Of a stretch of 64,000 nt of DNA, positions 24,266 through 37,012 are shown in pieces; within the stretch, counting starts at the first letter, position 1; every line of letters starts with the position of its first letter. The translations under genes were made by a program, and so were the position numbers. Origin of the DNA: Paramecium tetraurelia. Its lineage: Eukaryota; Ciliophora; Oligohymenophorea; Peniculida; Parameciidae. The notes below the pieces were generated by a model, which searched no databases, was not told where the DNA came from, and saw only the letters and a program-made list of their open reading frames with translations. The DNA lies in NCBI RefSeq assembly GCF_000165425.1, contig NW_001799066.1, forward strand, positions 886,119 through 950,118, written 5' to 3'.

Positions 24266-27200
24266 TCAAAAAATAATCTCGCTATCGTCATGGATTTTAG
24301 CACTTTATCCCTCAAAATATGCATACTTTCTCAACTCCTTTGAAACCCAATAAGGACAATCCGGAATCATTATTCCTAATATGTACTTTATTAATAATAA
24401 TATATGCTCGATAGCTGCCAATACTAACACTTAAATCAGAGGATTGCTATCCCCTATCAATCCTTCGAACTCAGCCTTATTCACTATCCCTATGACAAGG
24501 CAATTCATAAAGGTGGAGCAGTAATTCATTAGTTCGAAAATGGACAACCAAATCCCAATGGAGTCAGCGGCTTATGCTCTCTTTAGTATTTTAAAATCTT
24601 ACTTCTCTTTTTAATACTCTCTGATAATTTGAAATTGAAAATTGCAAGTTTATAAATTGATTCAACAGGAAAAACAAAGGAGCAGCTGCAAATGCAGGTG
24701 AAAACATAGTTGTGTACCCAAATTGAATTGCAATATTTGTGTATTCCTCATATAGTTCTTTTTATGGCTATTTGTTATTACTGTCCTCCATCATCTTCAT
24801 GAATTCAATCTGCTAAGCCTATTTCAACTTCTCCTTCACATACTACATATCACAGATCTTGAATTATTCCTTGAACACTTTGAAAGTTTCAAATTTATCT
24901 TTTAGTCCCCACTTCAAGTAGTTATACAAGAGATAGGGTAGACAATTACTTTATAAATTAGATATCAAACCTCTTGTTATAATAATACTTGCCACAGATA
25001 ATGTTAATTATGTCTAGTCTGTTTTAAATAATACAGCATAAACTACTGAAATGTAAGATATTAAAAATTCAAATAAAAACACTTTTAACACATAAGAATG
25101 CTCCATTTCAGAATTATATTTATGGTTTTCCCAATTTACCACAAATTTACATAGCCGTTTATATAAATCACACAAAACAGTCATGCTAACCCCATTCAAT
25201 GAATTGATAATTATAGGCATATACACACTTTGAGGATCCTATTATCCCTGCCATTAATTGAATGCCAGAAAACTTACTAATATTATTGAGAACCCTAACA
25301 TTATTACAGAAAATTCAGCTATCAATCTTCTCTTGAAAGTTGTAAATGAATCATAAACTTCAACCTTGTTTTTGCATGGCTCAACTGTGTAAAGTCCTGT
25401 ATACATGACTCTCTAAGGTTCTTGCTGCTTAAATTTATGCATATCCCAAATGTATTTCAGTTCTGATTCTCGGTTCTTCCACTTCTCCATAAAGAGGGTC
25501 GCCCATAGAGACATGAACAAGGCAAATGAAGGTAGGATAGAGGCACTTTGATATTTCGATATATTACTGCATCTTATCAGCAATCAATTGATATAATTAG
25601 ATTGCTGATCCTACCAAAGCTGGCAATATTAGCCAGCCTACTATTTGAACATTAAACGCTATGTACCACGCAATAACAGGTCCATAATAGGATGCTATTG
25701 AGTTCAAGGGTCTCAGTGCAATCTAATGAGTCTATATCCTAATTGTATCTCGAATACAATTGTATTAAAGTTCCTTCCATAACACACTTACTTTTTATGA
25801 TTTCGAACTGTCTTCCAAAGGAAAGTGTGAAATCACCAACCCTTCTAAGACAAACTTATCTAAATCGAACTCTTCATTTAACACATTAATGATCAGTTAC
25901 TGAATCTACAATGGCTTGGGGAATTCAAAATGACCATAATCTCTATATTTAAATTTTGTCAAATGCTTAAGTTAATTAAATTATACCTTCTTTGTAAAAT
26001 GATAGCATTCAATCTAATAGATGTCTGCTAACTTGTAGATAGTGTCTGCTGACAATTTGATTACATAATAATGATGCCTTACACAATGCTCTTTTCCATT
26101 CTTCAAATAAGCATAATTGGGAGTATTTATTATGAGAAATTCAAATTCCATGTTACGCTATTAGAAGGACTACCTGATATTCTACAATTACAGTAGTACA
26201 ATATCTTGATATAGATCGTGGCTCCCTGAAGTTTAAATTACATACATGTATCCCATCAAATTGAAGCTCTATTCCTTTCCTTTCCGATAGTGATTTTCAT
26301 AGTATCTTACCATCTTTTCATCGAATGTCAGTTCTATGGGCATCAAACATCGATGATTCAAGACATCCATTGATACACCATGTTCTACCAATATCTTCAT
26401 GCATTCAAAATTATTAATTTCTATTGCCAAATGTAACGCATTGGAGGGATTCTAATCGGTCATTATATTAAATGCCTCCACCTAAAAGGATTTCAAATGA
26501 AATTTACCTTATTAAAAATATCTTTCTTAACATAAGTCTTAGTAAATTAACCTTATGTTATTGATCTATGCAATTTTAAAAGGTCTTTTAATTCCTAATA
26601 CTCATAGTCGCTCTCCAAAATATGTTTCAGAATTTAGTATTTCCCTTTATTGGCTGCAATATGTAGACAATTAAATCCTTAATATTAAATTAAAAATGGA
26701 TTGCATTTCTACTTTAAAAAATATACAAAAAATTCTGCTGACTCAATTCTTGCTGACCAAAATTGTAATCTACATTCAAATAATTATTTCTTAGTTTAAC
26801 TTTTTGCATAATGAAAAATAGTATAAGTTTCATTAAAGGTTGTGCTTTTTCTTTTGAATAACCTTTGCCCTGGTCTCTTAAGTGAGGGTCTCATTGATTT
26901 TACTCTCGAAAAGTCCTTAATTGAAGGTCTAAATTCATCTTATGATAATTGAATTTCTTAGGAGAGTTGTCTTCCAAATTATGAAGGACCTTATGATTAT
27001 TGATATTGAGAAGCCAAATATTTTGATTATTCAGATCTCGAAGGTATTATATTAGATTTAAATAGTTTACCAAATTCATCCTCTTGTTATAAAAAGACCC
27101 TCTATTAATTTCTTTCACTTTCTAAATCAGTTTAATAAATATTTGGATTTTCATTTTTATCTCTAATGTTCAAATGAGGATCTGAGAAGAGAGTGTTTGT

Positions 27201-28247
27201 TGGTTAAATGATTTTCAATGAGGGAATCTTTTCAGCGTCTGGTTCATGAAAATCTTGTTATGAATCTTCAAAAGGTAACTCATTCTACACATTCTTATTA
27301 GGTAATTTCTTCATTCTCTCCTAAATCAACTTAAACTATTAACTAATCCTGGAACTGATTGAATCTCTCTTCTAAATAGTTGTACCTGCTTATTGCACTT
27401 TAGACATTAATGTCATAGTTGTTTATCCACATTGTAGATGTAAATTGAATTTTTCTTAGTCAATACTATCTAATTCATTTGCTGGTTCTTTTAATTGGGG
27501 CTCATTGATGATAACTGGATTTTCCAAATTATTTGATTTCTAAGATACAGATAGTTATGCAATGGTTCTTTGAGTGTTGAGATTCCTAAGCAATTTGAAC
27601 TGGTGCCCATCTTTTTTTAAGGCATATTCTTAGACAGTTTTAATAAAAATGCCTTTATATTTTTTCCTATTATAATTTGAATAGCAATTACTGATATTCT
27701 TCTGGTCGATTTTCCAGAAACAAGTAATCTATTGGATACATATCAAATTAATCCAACTAATATTAGAGATCTGCGTAATTAGACAAGAGGAAATCAATTA
27801 AATCTGAGTTTCCATAATAATATGCCCAATGTAATGGGTTGGCTCGTTTAAATTTGTTCTCTGTGGGCATTTTGGCTTTATGATCCAAAAGCAACTTAAT
27901 TAATCTAAACTAAACTTAAGAATTATATTCCTTCATAAAACTTTGCATAGAGATAATATGACTTACCCTTTTATGCTAGCAAGCTCGACTGCTGTGTAGT
28001 GATGAAGATCCACTTGATTGAGGTCAATAATTTATGAATACGATGAGAGCCATTTTTCTAGCAAGCTTAATTAGCCTAAATAAGCAGCCCAATGGAGTAC
28101 ATTTCGTTTTTCCTTGTCAACCATTTTGAAAAATGAATTCAATCCATCCTGGTTTTATTGTAGACATTATTCGAAAAATATGCGCAGGGTTTCAGTATTA
28201 CCATCCTTAACCCATTCCAAAATTTGAGTCTATGTAATTTTAAACAT
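24266..28247 (-). CDS. Ankyrin-repeat anoctamin (TMEM16-like membrane protein)
   Basis: Introns at 27941-27966, 27667-27691, 26482-26507, 25546-25567 and 24581-24602 give 1,286 residues in frame. The N-terminal half holds ankyrin-like repeats ('RNVLHWAAYLGQLSLLEKWL', 'ANPLHWAYYYGNSDLIDFLL', 'NALHLAIEINNFECMKILVE') separated by a Ser-rich linker. The C-terminal half is an anoctamin core: 'NSIASYYGPVIAWYIAF', 'LFMSLWATLFMEKWKNRESE', 'YTNIAIQFGYTTMFSPAF' and 'SIGIWLSIFELMNYCSTFMN'. The family includes calcium-activated chloride channels and lipid scramblases. Several acidic calcium ligands known from TMEM16A appear replaced (Asn/Ser), so calcium gating is doubtful. Probably a plasma or organelle membrane protein. 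Confidence 0.85.
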
Positions 28248-28431
28248 AATGTTTAAATTAAAAAATTTCAAGAAATTTATAAGGTTAAACACTCAAGAAA
28301 TGTAATTTAAACGAGGTCGCTGAATTAAAGAGACACGAGATTACTGTAGTTCATTAAAGAATATAAATCAATAGTATATAAATAAAATATCTTTAAATGA
28401 TGTCATTATAATATTTTCGTAGTTGTAATTT

Positions 28432-30270
28432 TCAAAATTTGATGTGCAATTGTAACTCTTAGACAAATTTTTGGAGTTCAGAAAAATTATAGTGTTATTG
28501 GATAACATCTAAATAATACACATCTATTTATTCGATTCTTTTCAATTTCACCTCAAGTAATTGGTCACTTTCCAATTTTAATGAGATTGAATAATTCTCG
28601 TAAATAATTATTGGATAATGCATTTTCAAATAGTTATGGATCATATCTATGAATAATTGGGGATGCTTCTTGGTTATCAAGGATAAATGGTAGGGACCAT
28701 TGTGCTATTCAATTCCTCGAATATTGATTGGTTACCGAGGAGAATTTATGAGACTGTTCAAACCAGAAGTCAATCTTTAAAGAATATTTTTAGTGGATTA
28801 AGATTCATCAATTTTTAAGGTGTTTTAAAATTTAGATCTCACTAAATCGCTAACTTTTCTAGTGTGGGAATAAAAATGTTTGGTGGAAGGTTTATGGGGA
28901 GTTGCACTTGAAAGCAATTTTTAATTTCTATTTTCATGCATACTCTAAACAACTTTTTAGAACTTGGTTTATTTCATCAAAGTTGAGTATTATCCAGAAG
29001 GTTATTTCTTATGTTTATTATAAAAAGCATATTAATTTTGTTATTTAATAAAGATATTTTATTTGTTATTGTTATTGTTATTATTATTGTTATTTTTAGA
29101 ATTGTTATTGTTTGTAGATTCATGCAATGATTTAGAGGGTGTTTATCTCAATTTACTTTTGTCATAAACCTATTTATATGTACAATTAGATATTTTAGAT
29201 GTAGTGGATTTAGTATTGGGAGACTTAGTGAGTGGTGATCTTGCATAAGGTGATTTAGCATTCCTGGGAGAACATTTAGGTAGATTTGGTATTTCTTCAT
29301 TATAAGGACTATTTGGTAAAAATTAACAAGGAATTGTAATACATCTGGCCTTGAATACTGACATTGGCGGATTCTAATGATATCGAAATATTAGACATCT
29401 CTTTTCCATAATTGCCACCACTTATGTCTTTTTATTTACTAAATTGAATATCTTTTTTATGGATCAACCACTAAAATCCTCCTTAACAGATCTTTGGCAT
29501 CCATTGAAATGTGTTTTGGAAAAGTGAACTCAGCATTCGTGATCTTCTAATACAGATTCTGAGTATTTAGATCATCAAATGGCAAATAACCACATATCAT
29601 GGCGAATAAAATAATGCCACAACTCCATACGTCTGTCATTTGTCCATCATAAGGTTCTCCCTGTATCATCTCTGGGGCTGCATAACAAGTACTCCCACAA
29701 CAAGTCTTCAGCAGATCCTTTTGAAGGTTGCTCAAACCAAAATCAGCAATGAGGATGTCTCTATCGCTTGTTAGCAATAGGTTCTCAGGTTTCAAATCCC
29801 TATGGATAATCTTTAGACTATGCATGTACTCTAACCCTGAAATGATTTAATGTAGGAATTTGCATGCTTCATATTCTGTTACTCTACTCGTTTAAAATGA
29901 ATTGTCTTACTATTTAACTCTGTCAATGTAATCGAACAGTTCTCCACCATTTGCATACTCCATGAATAAATAGATATGGTTTTCTGTCTCAATTACCTAT
30001 GGATTACTCTATGCTAAATTTTAACCTCGTAAAGTTTCACAATCTATGGATGATGAAGAACTTTCAATATTTGAATTTCTCTTTTCACTCGCTCTACATC
30101 TCCTTCTTAATTGATGCATTTCTTTTCAAGTACCTTCACTGCAGCTTCATGACCTATCACTTGATTGATTGCTTAGCAAACCTTGCTAAAAGTGCCCTGT
30201 CCAATGGTCTTCCCTAGAATCAAATATGCATGGTTCCATTACCTATTAAATAATTCCCAATTTCTGTCAT
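28432..30270 (-). CDS. CAMK/AMPK-like serine/threonine kinase with KA1-like tail
   Basis: Introns at 30214-30242, 29997-30025 and 29374-29396 give 585 residues. Kinase features: '[12 protein letters not shown]', 'AAVKVLEKK', '[13 protein letters not shown]', '[13 protein letters not shown]', 'ADFGLSN', and '[13 protein letters not shown]'. This set is typical of the AMPK/MARK/BRSK branch. A linker rich in Pro/Ser/Asn follows, with a ten-Asn run. The last ~110 residues ('[20 protein letters not shown]' onward) resemble a KA1-type membrane or autoinhibitory domain, by fold pattern only. The opposite strand is also open across the tail, but the minus frame joins the kinase without a break. Confidence 0.88.
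29065..29094. repeat. Trinucleotide run encoding ten asparagines
   Basis: Ten consecutive GTT/ATT triplets on plus read as AAC/AAT (Asn) in the kinase gene on minus. It is an in-frame microsatellite in the linker between kinase and KA1-like regions. Confidence 0.8.
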
Positions 30271-30417
30271 TTGAAAAAATGATTGTTGAAAAATATTTGC
30301 TGTAATTTATATATTTGGAATTATGTATTAGGTTTCACATATCTAAATACGTATATTTCAAACATAATTAATTCTCAAGCAAGACTTCTTAAATAACTTC
30401 AATCAAGAATACCTAAA

Positions 30418-30769
30418 ATGAGTACAAGTATTCTTTCCAATTACCCTTCAATGTACATTTCTACCTCAGAGAAATAGATATTGAAGTGAATATAATCGCT
30501 TCAATACAGTGACCCAAACCAAACATTCTCTTTGAGATTCAATCGATCAGATCTAAATATTCTGATCTATTTAAATTGTCCAAAGAGGTAGAATTATTGA
30601 ATTTGTTTATTTTAGTAAGAACACTTCGAGTAATCTCTCATTATTATACCTTATAATATAGTTGAGAAGAAACTAAATTTAGTACTAGTGTATAGAAATA
30701 AGGAAAAAGAACCATAGAGAAAACTATTACATATTCATTTTGTTTGATAATTGTTGGATTTCATTATGA
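30418..30769 (+). CDS. Small protein of unknown function (two introns)
   Basis: Removing two introns (24 and 28 nt; about 30489-30512 and 30587-30614) gives an exact 100-codon frame: 99 residues from 'MSTSILSNYPSMYISTSEKQ' to a TGA at 30767-30769. Without them the frame is closed. No family recognised. The C-terminal part is hydrophobic and aromatic-rich. It could be a real small gene or part of a longer one whose last splice I cannot resolve. Confidence 0.4.
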
Positions 30770-31222
30770 ATATTTAAAATTGTCCCTTTGTAATTTTTAG
30801 GCGTAAAAAAAAGAGTTATAATCTAAACTGTTTTTAAGAAGATGATTATAAGCTGTGTTGATAAACTCAATCTAACTATTATATGATTTGAACCAAAGTG
30901 CCTTAGATATTATATTCATATTCATGAAGAAAACTTAAAAGAAAATATTCAACAGCAAACAGTATATAATCATAATGTATCATTTAAAGTACAAACATTA
31001 ATATTGTATCAAATGTCTAATAATTATTTATATTGTGTTTATCAATATTAAAAAATTGTCATAATTAATTTTGAATCAATTATGTTGCCAGTTTCTTATT
31101 AATTTTTTATAGACATTTAAAATTATTAATTTTTTATTTCTGATAACTATTAGATTTATAACAGTTTTTGATCTATATATATTAATTTGGAGATGAATTA
31201 AATGCATTAATTAAATTAAAAA
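30770..31222. other. Intergenic stretch, nothing recognised
   Basis: AT-rich. Short frames such as the one near 30840 end quickly at TGA. It probably contains the 3' end of the upstream small gene and the 5' region of the phosphatase gene. Confidence 0.3.
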
Positions 31223-31840
31223 ATGATAGTTTTAGTAAGACATGGCGAAAGAGCTGACAATTGTCCAAATGAATGGAAAAAAGTAATAAACACTGATGAT
31301 CCTCATCTTACACCAAATGGGTGTGAATAAGCCAAAAAGGCAGGAAAACTGATTCTCGAAGAGATAAAAGACTACAAAGAGATTAACATTTAATCTTCTC
31401 CTTTTTTAAGATGCATTATGACTGCTAAAAACATAGCAGGGTAAATAAAAAAAGAAGAGCTTTCAATAAATACCGAAATTTGTGAAACCTTATATCAATG
31501 TTTCTTCGAAAGCAATCCATTACCTCGATTGATGGTTAATAAAAATCCAACTCATCCCTATTTCTCTGGAATAAGATTAGTCGATTAATAATTGAAATAG
31601 AATAGCATATACCCAGAGGAATTAGAAGATGTAAATAATAGAATTTTGAACTACGTTTAAAACTTATTGGAAAATATTGAAGATGACTAATGCATTATTT
31701 TAGTGACTCATTAGAGACCATTAAAATCAATTTTGGAGTTTTTTAATTAGAGTACAGAAGATGTTGATTACTGTAAAGTACTTTCGATTAAAAAGGAAGA
31801 ATCTACTGAATTACAAGATTGCAAACTCACTGTTTATTGA
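31223..31840 (+). CDS. Histidine phosphatase (phosphoglycerate-mutase fold) protein
   Basis: Intronless, 205 residues. It opens with the family signature 'MIVLVRHGERAD', where the His is the phospho-acceptor. 'QSSPFLRCIMTA' supplies the conserved Arg, 'ETLYQCFFESNP' the acidic region, and 'IILVTHQRPLKSI' the second catalytic His. The pattern is nearest to UBASH3/STS-type eukaryotic members rather than glycolytic mutases; substrate unknown. All catalytic residues are present. It converges with the Na+/H+ exchanger gene, 68 bp apart. Confidence 0.88.
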
Positions 31841-31908
31841 TAATTAAATCTTTTTTATATATATAACTAATTAAGTATAAAATAAACATTTTCTTTAATA
31901 TGATCGGT

Positions 31909-33829
31909 TCAATCATTTTTATGAACTCCATTATTTTACTTACTTAATTTAAGTTCAGATAGTTCACCCTAAGAAGGAGAATGTTTTTTTCCATTGCTTT
32001 CCTAATGCTAATCTTGTTCATCATCGGAATCAGATTGATCTACATCAATTTGAGTTAATTCGTTTCTTTTTTGTTTGTGCAATTCCAGCTCTTCTCTTTA
32101 TTGCTTAACACTATCGTCATACATCTTAAAGTCTTGTTCTTTTTCATATTTGGTCTTATTCTTTTCTAGTTTCTTTGCCACCTATATATCAGCTTTTCGT
32201 TCATTATATTAATAGATCAGGAAGGGCTTAATGTATTTCTCATCGAAACCCTTGAAGAACTTTTCACTTTTATGTTTGAGTTTTTTATAATCAACTTAAT
32301 CCTCCTGAATGAATGTTTATCTAATAGCTTATGATTGAGCTGATTAAGATCTAGAATAATAAACTGAAGAGTCTTTTTCCATTTGTCTATACGCCCATTC
32401 GCATACATATTTCAAAGTGCCACCATTGATTAGTGTGGTAAGCACAACCATGTATAAGGAGGCAGTTTAGATAATTTTGTAATAGTCCTCTCCTCCCACT
32501 TCCTATTCGCAAATCAATGCATAGGCAACAACTCCTTTAATTAATCCTGAATAGAAGAGGATAAAGAATTCATACTTATTGATTCTCCAAGGTCCTTTTG
32601 TTTTCAATCTCAAACTAATTAAGAAATACTTATAAGATATTACATGATTGCAAAACCATGAGCCATCAACATTGATGTCAATTTAGCTATAGGAGAAAAC
32701 ACGAAGTATTGCGCAAGTAGAAATGTATAAACCTAAAATTTTAAATTGTAATCTGATGAATTTTTAACAATAGCATTTTCTGTCACCATATATCCGATAT
32801 AAAAGTAAATAATAGTCTCACTAATATAGGCGAGTGCTTTGATTGTTATTTTAGAGGAAGTAGCAGAAATCTTTGGTAGATTATAAGTTTAGTAATGTGA
32901 TAACATTATTCCACATAGTAGAACAGCCAATACTCCACAAAATCCTAGTGCTTCACAAACACAGAATGAGAAGTAAGCAGTATAGATGGTAAAGGCAGTA
33001 ACGACAGAGGATTATTCAGATAAAAATCTGGATTCCTTTGTTATCCAAGTTGCTATACTACCCACAAGAACCCCTACAACTAAACCTACCACTAGGTTTG
33101 CTAGAATCCATCCAATAAAAATTAATGGACTATACCATTCCCAATCGTTATTCTTCACTCCCTTTTCATTATGAAATTTTTCTACTGTCTTACTTATTGC
33201 AAAAACTACAACGTCATTTAAGATTTGTTCACCGAAAATAATACTGTGTAGCTTAGGTGCATGCTCAAATTCCAATACACTTAAGGATACAGCACTATCT
33301 TTTGATGAGATACAAGATGAGTAAAATACCTAAGCATATGTTGAATTACTAGCAGTATCATTTACATTTGTACTATTTGGAGGCACCCAAAAGATAGCTA
33401 GGATAGCTTAAACAAAATGTTACATGTATTTGTTAAGGAGTATGTTAATGCTGCCAAAATCATAAAATTAAAAATAGTTCCAAAAATACCATACAACACG
33501 ACATAAAAGAAGTTCTTCATGAAGTGTTACTTATTTAAATTGTACCCCTCCTTAAAAACTATTATTGGCAGCAAAACGAAAAAGAATATTTCTGATGAAT
33601 TATCAAAGCTTGCTTTCTAGAAAACTTAAAATTCAGTAATGACTCCTATAAACAATCCTATTATAATGGCGACTGATGCCTCTCGAAGCAAATTGAAATG
33701 TTTATGTTCACAAAAGGTTTATAGCAATGCAATTACTCCTAAAATCGTAGTCATCCCGATGAATATTACCCCGTGCTTTAGAGAGGCTGGGTCCAAGTTG
33801 CTTGTTTAAATGAAGGGAAAATAGTCCAT
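31909..33829 (-). CDS. Na+/H+ exchanger (CPA1/NHE family)
   Basis: Introns at 33398-33423 and 32615-32643 give 621 residues. About 11-12 membrane helices occupy the first ~430 residues, including 'FFFVLLPIIVFKEGYNL' and the ion-site segment 'FGEQILNDVVVFAISK' (the ND pair of electroneutral exchangers). The usual TDPV unit reads 'SSKDSAVSLSVLE', keeping the Asp but not the Thr or Pro. The second intron restores the last helices ('EFFILFYSGLIKGVVAYAL', matching the RG/KG.V.ALA element). The ~190-residue cytosolic tail is charged and coiled. It should exchange H+ for Na+ or K+ at the plasma membrane or in endosomes. Confidence 0.88.
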
Positions 33830-34003
33830 TGTTATTATACTTGAAATATAGAATTAATAATAAAGACCTTTTTTATATTATGTAATCAATTCATAATACT
33901 AATTCATATATGGAGTGATTAATAATTAAAATTTGAACTCAATTTTAAGTGATGTCACAAATTTAATTTCCTGAAGTCTATCTAGTAAATAAATTAACTA
34001 AAA

Positions 34004-35612
34004 ATGAACAGACAAGAAATTATGAATATGAAACCAGAAAAGAAGATCTCTAATTATGGTTTCAGTCTAAAGGCAATTTTGGGTAAAGGTTCTTATGGAA
34101 CAGTCTACTTCGGAAGAGACATGACCAACTGTATATAATACTCTAATTATAGAACTTCCAGTAGCTCTTAAAGTGATTGATCATTCTAAAACACAAAACT
34201 ACACCTAGTTATATTCATCTCTCCAAAAAGAAATAGAAATAATGAAGAAGTTTAAGCATCCTAACATTGTTGAATTATATGAGGTATACTCTACAACAAA
34301 TAACACTTACCTGGTCTAAGAATATTGCAATGGTCCTGATTTAAAATAGTATTTATCAGAAAATAAGATTTTGGAAGAAAATCAAGCCATCAAGATGATA
34401 AAGTAGATAGCCAATGGACTAAAAGAAATAGTGAGCAGTAATTTTATTCATCGAGATCTTAAACCAGCCAATATCTTACTACATGATGGTTAATGCAAAA
34501 TAGTAGATTTTGGGTTCTCGAGACCCTTGCCCTCAGAGTGCGTAATGGAATCTCTAGTAGGTACTCCTCTCTACATGGCACCTCAAATCCTAACCAAATA
34601 GCAATACACCTCGAAATGTGATGTGTGGTCCTTGGGACTCATATTCTATGAAATGCTATTTGGCACTCTACCATGGATGGCCACCAACTATATGGAGTTG
34701 ATCTACAGAATTAATAATTGCAAATTGACCTTCCCAAAGAATGCCAAAATCTCAAAAGAGTCCCTCAGCTTTATTCAAGGATGTTTACATAAGGATGAAA
34801 TCTAAAGGTTCAGCTGGAATGAAGTCTTTCTACACCCTTTAATCAAACCTTAAATGAAAATTCCCATTGATCCAGTATTTAATGAAATCTATAGTCCCAA
34901 ATTTTCAACTCATCGATAAAACCATTCCACTGATAAGTCTGCTCTTCCAACTCTTAGAGAAAGAAGCTGTTCTGGAAAGAATCCACAAAATAAACAACTT
35001 GAATACAAAAGTGAAATAAAAATAGAGTAAAAATAAGAATTACCTCCTGCCAGTTCAAGTCAATAATCCACAGAAGGAGAAGAAAACACTAAAGTGGGGA
35101 AGTACTATCTTCCTAAATAATAAGATAAACTAAGAAGGACAAGATCATAATTCGAGAATATTAAACCTAATTAAACTGAAATAAATCCTAAAAGATAGAT
35201 CTAATAACCTTTGCCATCAAATGGCAATCTAATCAAATAGGCATTTCCAAGTAAAAAACGAAACCTTTTCGATTTATTTAAAAAAAATAATGTTTGCAAA
35301 TCGAAATCAAATTCTGAAGTAATTATTTAATTGCTCGATCTAATTGCATCATTAGAAAAGGAAGTAAAAAATTAAGATATCGATTTGGAAGCCTTCCTTA
35401 GTAAAGAAAGAACTGCTATTACAAATGGCCACTAAAATCAAGCTATAAGAATTAAAATCGCTTAATAATATCTTAGTAAGCTTGAAGGCCGGAAGAAAAA
35501 AAAATTAGAAACCTTCATTACTTTATTACAGAAGGATCTAGAGACTGAAGAAAGCACTTTTAACTAACCAATATAAAATAAAGTAGTATCACCATTATAG
35601 TTTTAACCTTGA
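34004..35612 (+). CDS. ULK/ATG1-like serine/threonine kinase (copy B)
   Basis: One intron (34131-34152) gives 528 residues. Kinase motifs: '[15 protein letters not shown]', '[11 protein letters not shown]', '[14 protein letters not shown]', 'IVDFGFSR', '[10 protein letters not shown]'. As in the copy at 10335-12271, the APE Glu is Gln. The activation segment is short. The C-terminal ~260 residues are Ser/Lys/Gln-rich, ending in helices ('[20 protein letters not shown]'). The two copies share layout and orientation but differ well outside the motifs, so the duplication is not recent. Divergent from the exchanger by 174 bp. Confidence 0.88.
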
Positions 35613-35764
35613 GTCAATTTTGATTTTAATTAACTACATATTATAATATTATTTACTTCATTTATACAGAAATTATACAATTGTTGATTAAAATAAAGAT
35701 CTCTACCATTTTTAGTACTAATAATAATTACAGAAGAAGAATATTAACAGTTCTTATTTTGATA

Positions 35765-36266
35765 ATGAATAATCTATTTCTATAAGACTTAAATAGGATT
35801 AATAAGAAAAAGAGAAAAAATTAAGAAATAGAGTTTAGATCATGTTCTGAAACATAAATATACATGATATGTCAGGAACACACAATCATAATAATTTAAA
35901 ATGTATTTAAAATAATAATAAGAAGAGAATGAAAAATTATTAAATTATAAACAGAAAATTGAATTTGAAACATATGGATAACAAAGATATGATTAGGAGA
36001 TTGTTTGATTGCACAAAATTATTTATGGCAACCCATCCCATTAATCAACTTAGATTATAATCAAAAGTTTTTTATGAGTCGAATTTTACTTTTAAAGAAT
36101 TAAACAACATTATGTAAATTCTAAATTTGGAATGCGCAAATAAATTGACAACCATGCAGTTTGAACAGGAATATTTAAATTTTTTAAGAAAATTATAAGA
36201 TTATTATATAAAATAATAGAAATAATTAGAATAAAGTTAGAGAGTGATTAGACACTATTAGTATGA
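35765..36266 (+). CDS. Probable small gene; frame and introns unresolved
   Basis: About 36000-36240 clearly encodes protein ('RRLFDCTKLFMATHPINQLR', then Gln-rich coil). One consistent model starts at the ATG 35765 and removes a 20-nt intron near 35908-35927 and a 26-nt intron near 36235-36260, giving 151 residues and a TGA at 36264-36266. A different frame across 35880-35990 also looks coding ('QQQEENEKLLNYKQKIEFE'). Without the second intron the frame runs straight into the ASF1 start. Function unknown. Confidence 0.4.
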
Positions 36267-36321
36267 ACAAATATTAAATTCCTTTTTATTATTAATATAA
36301 TATAATATATTTAAATTTGAA

Positions 36322-36968
36322 ATGGCGCTTGTCGAAGTAACAAACATAATCTTTGAAAATGAATTGGCTTTGTTCCAAACTCCCATCTCTATGCAAATAA
36401 CCTTTGAAGTTCTTAATGATTTAACTGATGAAATAGAATGGAAGTAAGAAATTAAAATTAAATCAGTTTAATTTATATTGGATCTCCGTTGAGTGAGAAA
36501 TTCGACTAAGTCTTAGATAATTTTAGCATGGGCCCATTGTAAAGAGGAGTAATGTAGTTCACAATAACCAGCCAACCTCCAAATTACTAACTAATTCCAT
36601 CAAAGGAGGATTTATTTAGTGTATCCGCCTTAATATTGACCGCCAAATATAGGTAGAAGGAGTTTTTCAGAGTTGGTTATTATGTCTATAACAACTACAC
36701 AGAGGCAGAATTGATTGAAAATGAGCCATAAGTGGTATTAATTGATAGAGTTTATCGACAAATAATGGGCAGTAATCCTCGAATAACAAAGTTTCCAATA
36801 GATTGGGAAGGATAATTAACCTAGCTTTATGTTCCCCCAACCAATTAGTAATTTATGTTTGGGTCCTTGACTTAGCAACAATAGAGTGGGAGTGGAATGC
36901 AAACAGAGCAAAATGAGCAAGTTTAATAAGGAGGATAGAGCAGCACATTCACACAAAATTTATTTTGA
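36322..36968 (+). CDS. ASF1: ASF1 histone H3-H4 chaperone
   Basis: One intron (36444-36466) gives 207 residues. The ASF1 immunoglobulin-like core is clear: 'MALVEVTNIIFENELALF', 'FEVLNDLTDEIEW', 'LIYIGSPLSEKFDQVLD', 'GVMQFTITSQPP', and 'RVGYYVYNNYTE'. The segment 'DRVYRQIMGSNPRITKFPI' closes the core. The ~45-residue tail is Gln/Ser/Gly-rich, where other species often have an acidic tail. ASF1 hands histones to CAF-1 and HIRA during replication and transcription; ciliates with many nuclei rely on it heavily. The start is the conserved family Met. Confidence 0.93.
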
Positions 36969-37012
36969 ATGTTTAATTATTTGTTATAATCATAAAAATA
37001 TTGAGATAATTG

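Noticed and set aside
28392-29520. Long open frame on the plus strand opposite the CAMK-like kinase
   Set aside because: It is open only because TGA is rare here; the minus frame carries kinase motifs and continues through the tail with an ordinary intron.
36322-36324. Fusion of the upstream small gene to ASF1
   Set aside because: ASF1 starts at its conserved family Met, and a 26-nt intron upstream gives the small gene its own stop; fusion kept only as an open question.
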